Assembly (NCBI GenBank): GCA_028554645.1
Contig: JAQOOI010000017.1
Span: forward strand, 1,054,001 to 1,118,000
DNA: 64,000 bases
From: Omphalotus guepiniiformis
Taxonomy: Eukaryota > Basidiomycota > Agaricomycetes > Agaricales > Omphalotaceae
Reading direction: 5' to 3'
In this document: positions 61,701 to 64,000 of the stretch, piece after piece
How the letters are laid out: each line of letters opens with the position of its first letter
How positions within the stretch are numbered: the stretch's first letter is position 1
The notes under the pieces: model-generated
Database searches by the model: none
What the model was told of the DNA's origin: nothing
Seen by the model: the letters and a program-made list of their open reading frames with translations, nothing else
Made by a program: the position numbers and the translations under genes

Positions 61701-64000
61701 CTCATCTCAGGACAGAAGTGCAGAAGAAGATAACAGTGAAACGGCTGTGATGACCGTGAACCAAGTCGCTGTTGTACAGGCTGGACCTTCTAGTGCTTCA
61801 GACGATTATTTCCAGACAGTGGTCATTACATCGTTGTTGGCAGTTCTTAAGGATCCTGCTCTTAGTAGTCACCACCACGCTGTGATTGAGGCCATCATGT
61901 CAATATTCAAAACTCAGGGCCTCAAGTCCGTTCCCTTCCTGCCACAGGTTCGTCGTAGGTTGGCCTGTGCTGTCGACAATATTCAGTCTCACACACTCTA
62001 TTTTGTCAGATTATACCTGCCTTCGCTACGGTCACGCGCAACTCGTCTGCTCGATACCAAGAGTTCCACCTGCAGCAACTCGCTATTCTCGTCGGTATTT
62101 TAAAGCAACACATTCGCAACTATACCCCAGAACTGTTTAGTCTCATCAACGACCTGTGGGAGAATGCCACTCTCCAACAGCCGATCGTGTCGCTCATTGA
62201 GGCTTTGGGTAAAGCTATGAACGCAGAGTTTAAGCAATTTCTGCCCGGAATTATCCCTCTGGTTCTCAAAGTCTTCGAAGGAGATCTCAGCGACAAGAAG
62301 ACGAGCACCCAAATCAAAGTTCTGGATGCCCTTCAGACGTTCGGTGCGAATATTGAGGAGTACCTTCATCTCGTCATACCTGTCATTGTCAAATCGTATG
62401 AGCGTCTTGACGGGACAACTGCATTGCGGAAGAGGGCGATCCAGACTATTGACGGTTTATCAAAGAGAGTCAACTTTTCCGACCATGCTTCGCGTATTGT
62501 GCACCCACTAGTTCGAGTTCTGGATTCGTCGAATCAGGAGCTTCGCCTTGCGGTCATGGACACTCTATGTTCCCTCGCCATTCAGCTTGGTCCAGATTTT
62601 GCTATCTTTGTTCCTACGATAAATAAGGTGCTTCGAATCAACTCACTTGCAGGCCTAGGTCGCTGACTTTCTTCTATCATGCAGGCATTACTACGAAATC
62701 GTATAAGCCACTCCCGATACGAAGGTCTAATCTCCAAACTGCTCAATGGGGAGAGGCTACCACAGGAGGCTGGATCCCATGATCTCATGTATGAGTCAAC
62801 TCGTTGATTTTCTATGCTCACGCTGATATGAACTTTGCTAAGACTCAACGACAACTCGAAAGGAGCTGAATTTTCTGCTCCAGCAGAAGCCGCCAAGATG
62901 GCCGTGAATCAGCAGCACCTCAAGCAGGCGTGGGACACGTCCCAAGTCACTACAAGGGACGATTGGACTGCTTGGATGCACCGACTCAGTGTGGAGTTCA
63001 TGAAAGAGTCACCTTCGCATGCTCTCCGTGCTTGTATGAGTCTCGTCGATATCCATCCGCCGCTTGCGAAGGAGCTGTTCAATGCGGCTTTCTTGTCGTG
63101 CTGGGTAGAGTTGTATGATCAATATCAGGTTCGCGCAAGATGTCCTTGCAAAACAATGCAGCTAACTGAGTTGTACTGCAGGAAGATCTTGTTCGATCTA
63201 TTGAGACCGCCATTTCTTCTACGGCCGCGCCATCGGAGTTGATTCATAGGTGGCTCAATCTGGCGGAGTTCATGGAACACGAAGAGAAGCCACTACCTAT
63301 AGAGCATCGTACACTCGGAGAGTATGCGTTGAAGTTCCTGGCATATGCTAAGGCGTTGCATTACAAGGAATTGGAATATTTCTCTGATGCTTCACCATCG
63401 ACCATTGAAGCCTTGATCACAATCAATACTCGTCTCCAACAACATGACGCCGCTTGGGGTACTTTGATAATGGCTCGCGAACAGTATGATGTCACAAAGC
63501 ACGAAGAATGGTACGAAAGGCTTGGTCGGTGGCAGGAGGCATTGCAGGTTTACAACAAAAAGGCAGAGCTTGATCCAACGGCTCCTGGTGTACAAATAGG
63601 TCGCATGAAGTGCCTTAATGCACTCGGAGAATGGGATCAGCTTGCAGCTCAGGTCGACGATATTTGGGACCACGCCAATCATGAAGATCGCCGTGAGATA
63701 GGTCCCATTGCCGCTGCCGCTGCTTGGTCACTAAACGAGTGGGATTCGATGGATGACTACATTGCGACTATGCGTCCCGATTCCCCCGACCGCGCTTTCT
63801 ATCGTGCAATCCTATCTATTCACCAAAATCAATTCTCAAAGGCCCTAGCTCACATCGCTAAAGCTCGAGACCTTTTGGATCCTGAACTCACGTCTTTCGT
63901 GGGTGAAGGCTATGTCAGTTCCTACAAGTAAGTGCTTTCTGATCAGTGCGATTCCTTGATTTGCTTGATGGAATGCAGTATTATGGTCCGCGCTCAAATG
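58751..64000 (+). CDS. TOR1: Target of rapamycin kinase, N-terminal part (runs off right edge)
   Basis: Exons resolved so far: 58751-58864, 58920-59052, 59114-59658, 59716-59917, 59967-60069, 60117-60310, 60375-60496, 60549-60627, 60675-60875, 60928-61165, 61216-61660, then 61711 onward; all are in frame with normal introns. The protein begins [17 protein letters not shown] repeats follow, with TOR landmarks [64 protein letters not shown] and [22 protein letters not shown]-domain sequence ([58 protein letters not shown]) reaches the edge. FRB and kinase domains lie beyond. TOR controls growth, translation and autophagy. Symbol TOR1 assumes a single TOR, as usual in basidiomycetes. Confidence 0.95.

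Overview
This window is nuclear DNA of a filamentous basidiomycete, most likely an Agaricomycete. The evidence is the gene structure (many introns of about 45-75 bp with GT..AG ends, short intergenic gaps, genes on both strands) and the gene families: a Far1/Ste5-like RING-PH scaffold, a DOPA-dioxygenase-like protein, a psi-producing oxygenase, an Egh16-like secreted protein and a basidiomycete-type F-box protein. I see no prokaryotic, plasmid or viral features. I resolved 19 protein genes by joining exons by hand. For every complete gene the joined exons give an open frame divisible by three, which is the main support for the boundaries.

Left to right: the N-terminal part of a Far1/Ste5-like RING-PH scaffold (runs off the left edge, minus); a DOPA 4,5-dioxygenase family gene (4107-4818, plus); a short cystathionine beta-synthase (6666-8262, plus); TEL1/ATM kinase (8872-18704, plus, 12 exons, 3078 aa); a CRIB-containing PAK/Ste20 kinase (19845-22210, minus); a 240 bp tandem duplication (23095-23578); an F-box protein (minus) sharing a 134 bp divergent promoter with epsilon-COP/SEC28 (plus); a 30-exon psi-producing oxygenase (27341-32055); COG8 (32346-34334) tail to tail with UTP11; a DUF676 serine esterase; NOC4; a secreted Egh16-like protein; a Sos7-like kinetochore coiled-coil protein; a PH / CH-like / TKL-type kinase fusion (47635-51085); an uncharacterised Ser/Pro-rich protein; a DnaJ-X co-chaperone; an M20 metallopeptidase-like amidohydrolase; and the 5' part of TOR kinase (58751 to the right edge).

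Most genes are housekeeping: PIKK signalling (TEL1 and TOR), vesicle traffic (COPI epsilon, COG8), ribosome biogenesis (UTP11, NOC4), kinetochore and sulfur-amino-acid metabolism. A scaffold and a PAK kinase of the kind used in mating/MAPK signalling lie about 18 kb apart, but I found no pheromone or receptor genes. Nothing indicates a co-regulated cluster. The accessory-looking parts are the oxygenase, the Egh16-like gene, the DOPA-dioxygenase-like gene, the kinase fusion, the F-box gene and the gene-poor stretches 1801-4106, 4819-6665, 42883-44437 and 45614-47634.

No clearly new multi-gene system emerged. The best leads are the PH-CH-kinase fusion, the exposed N-terminal histidine of the Egh16-like protein, the CBS enzyme without Bateman domains, and the tandem duplication.
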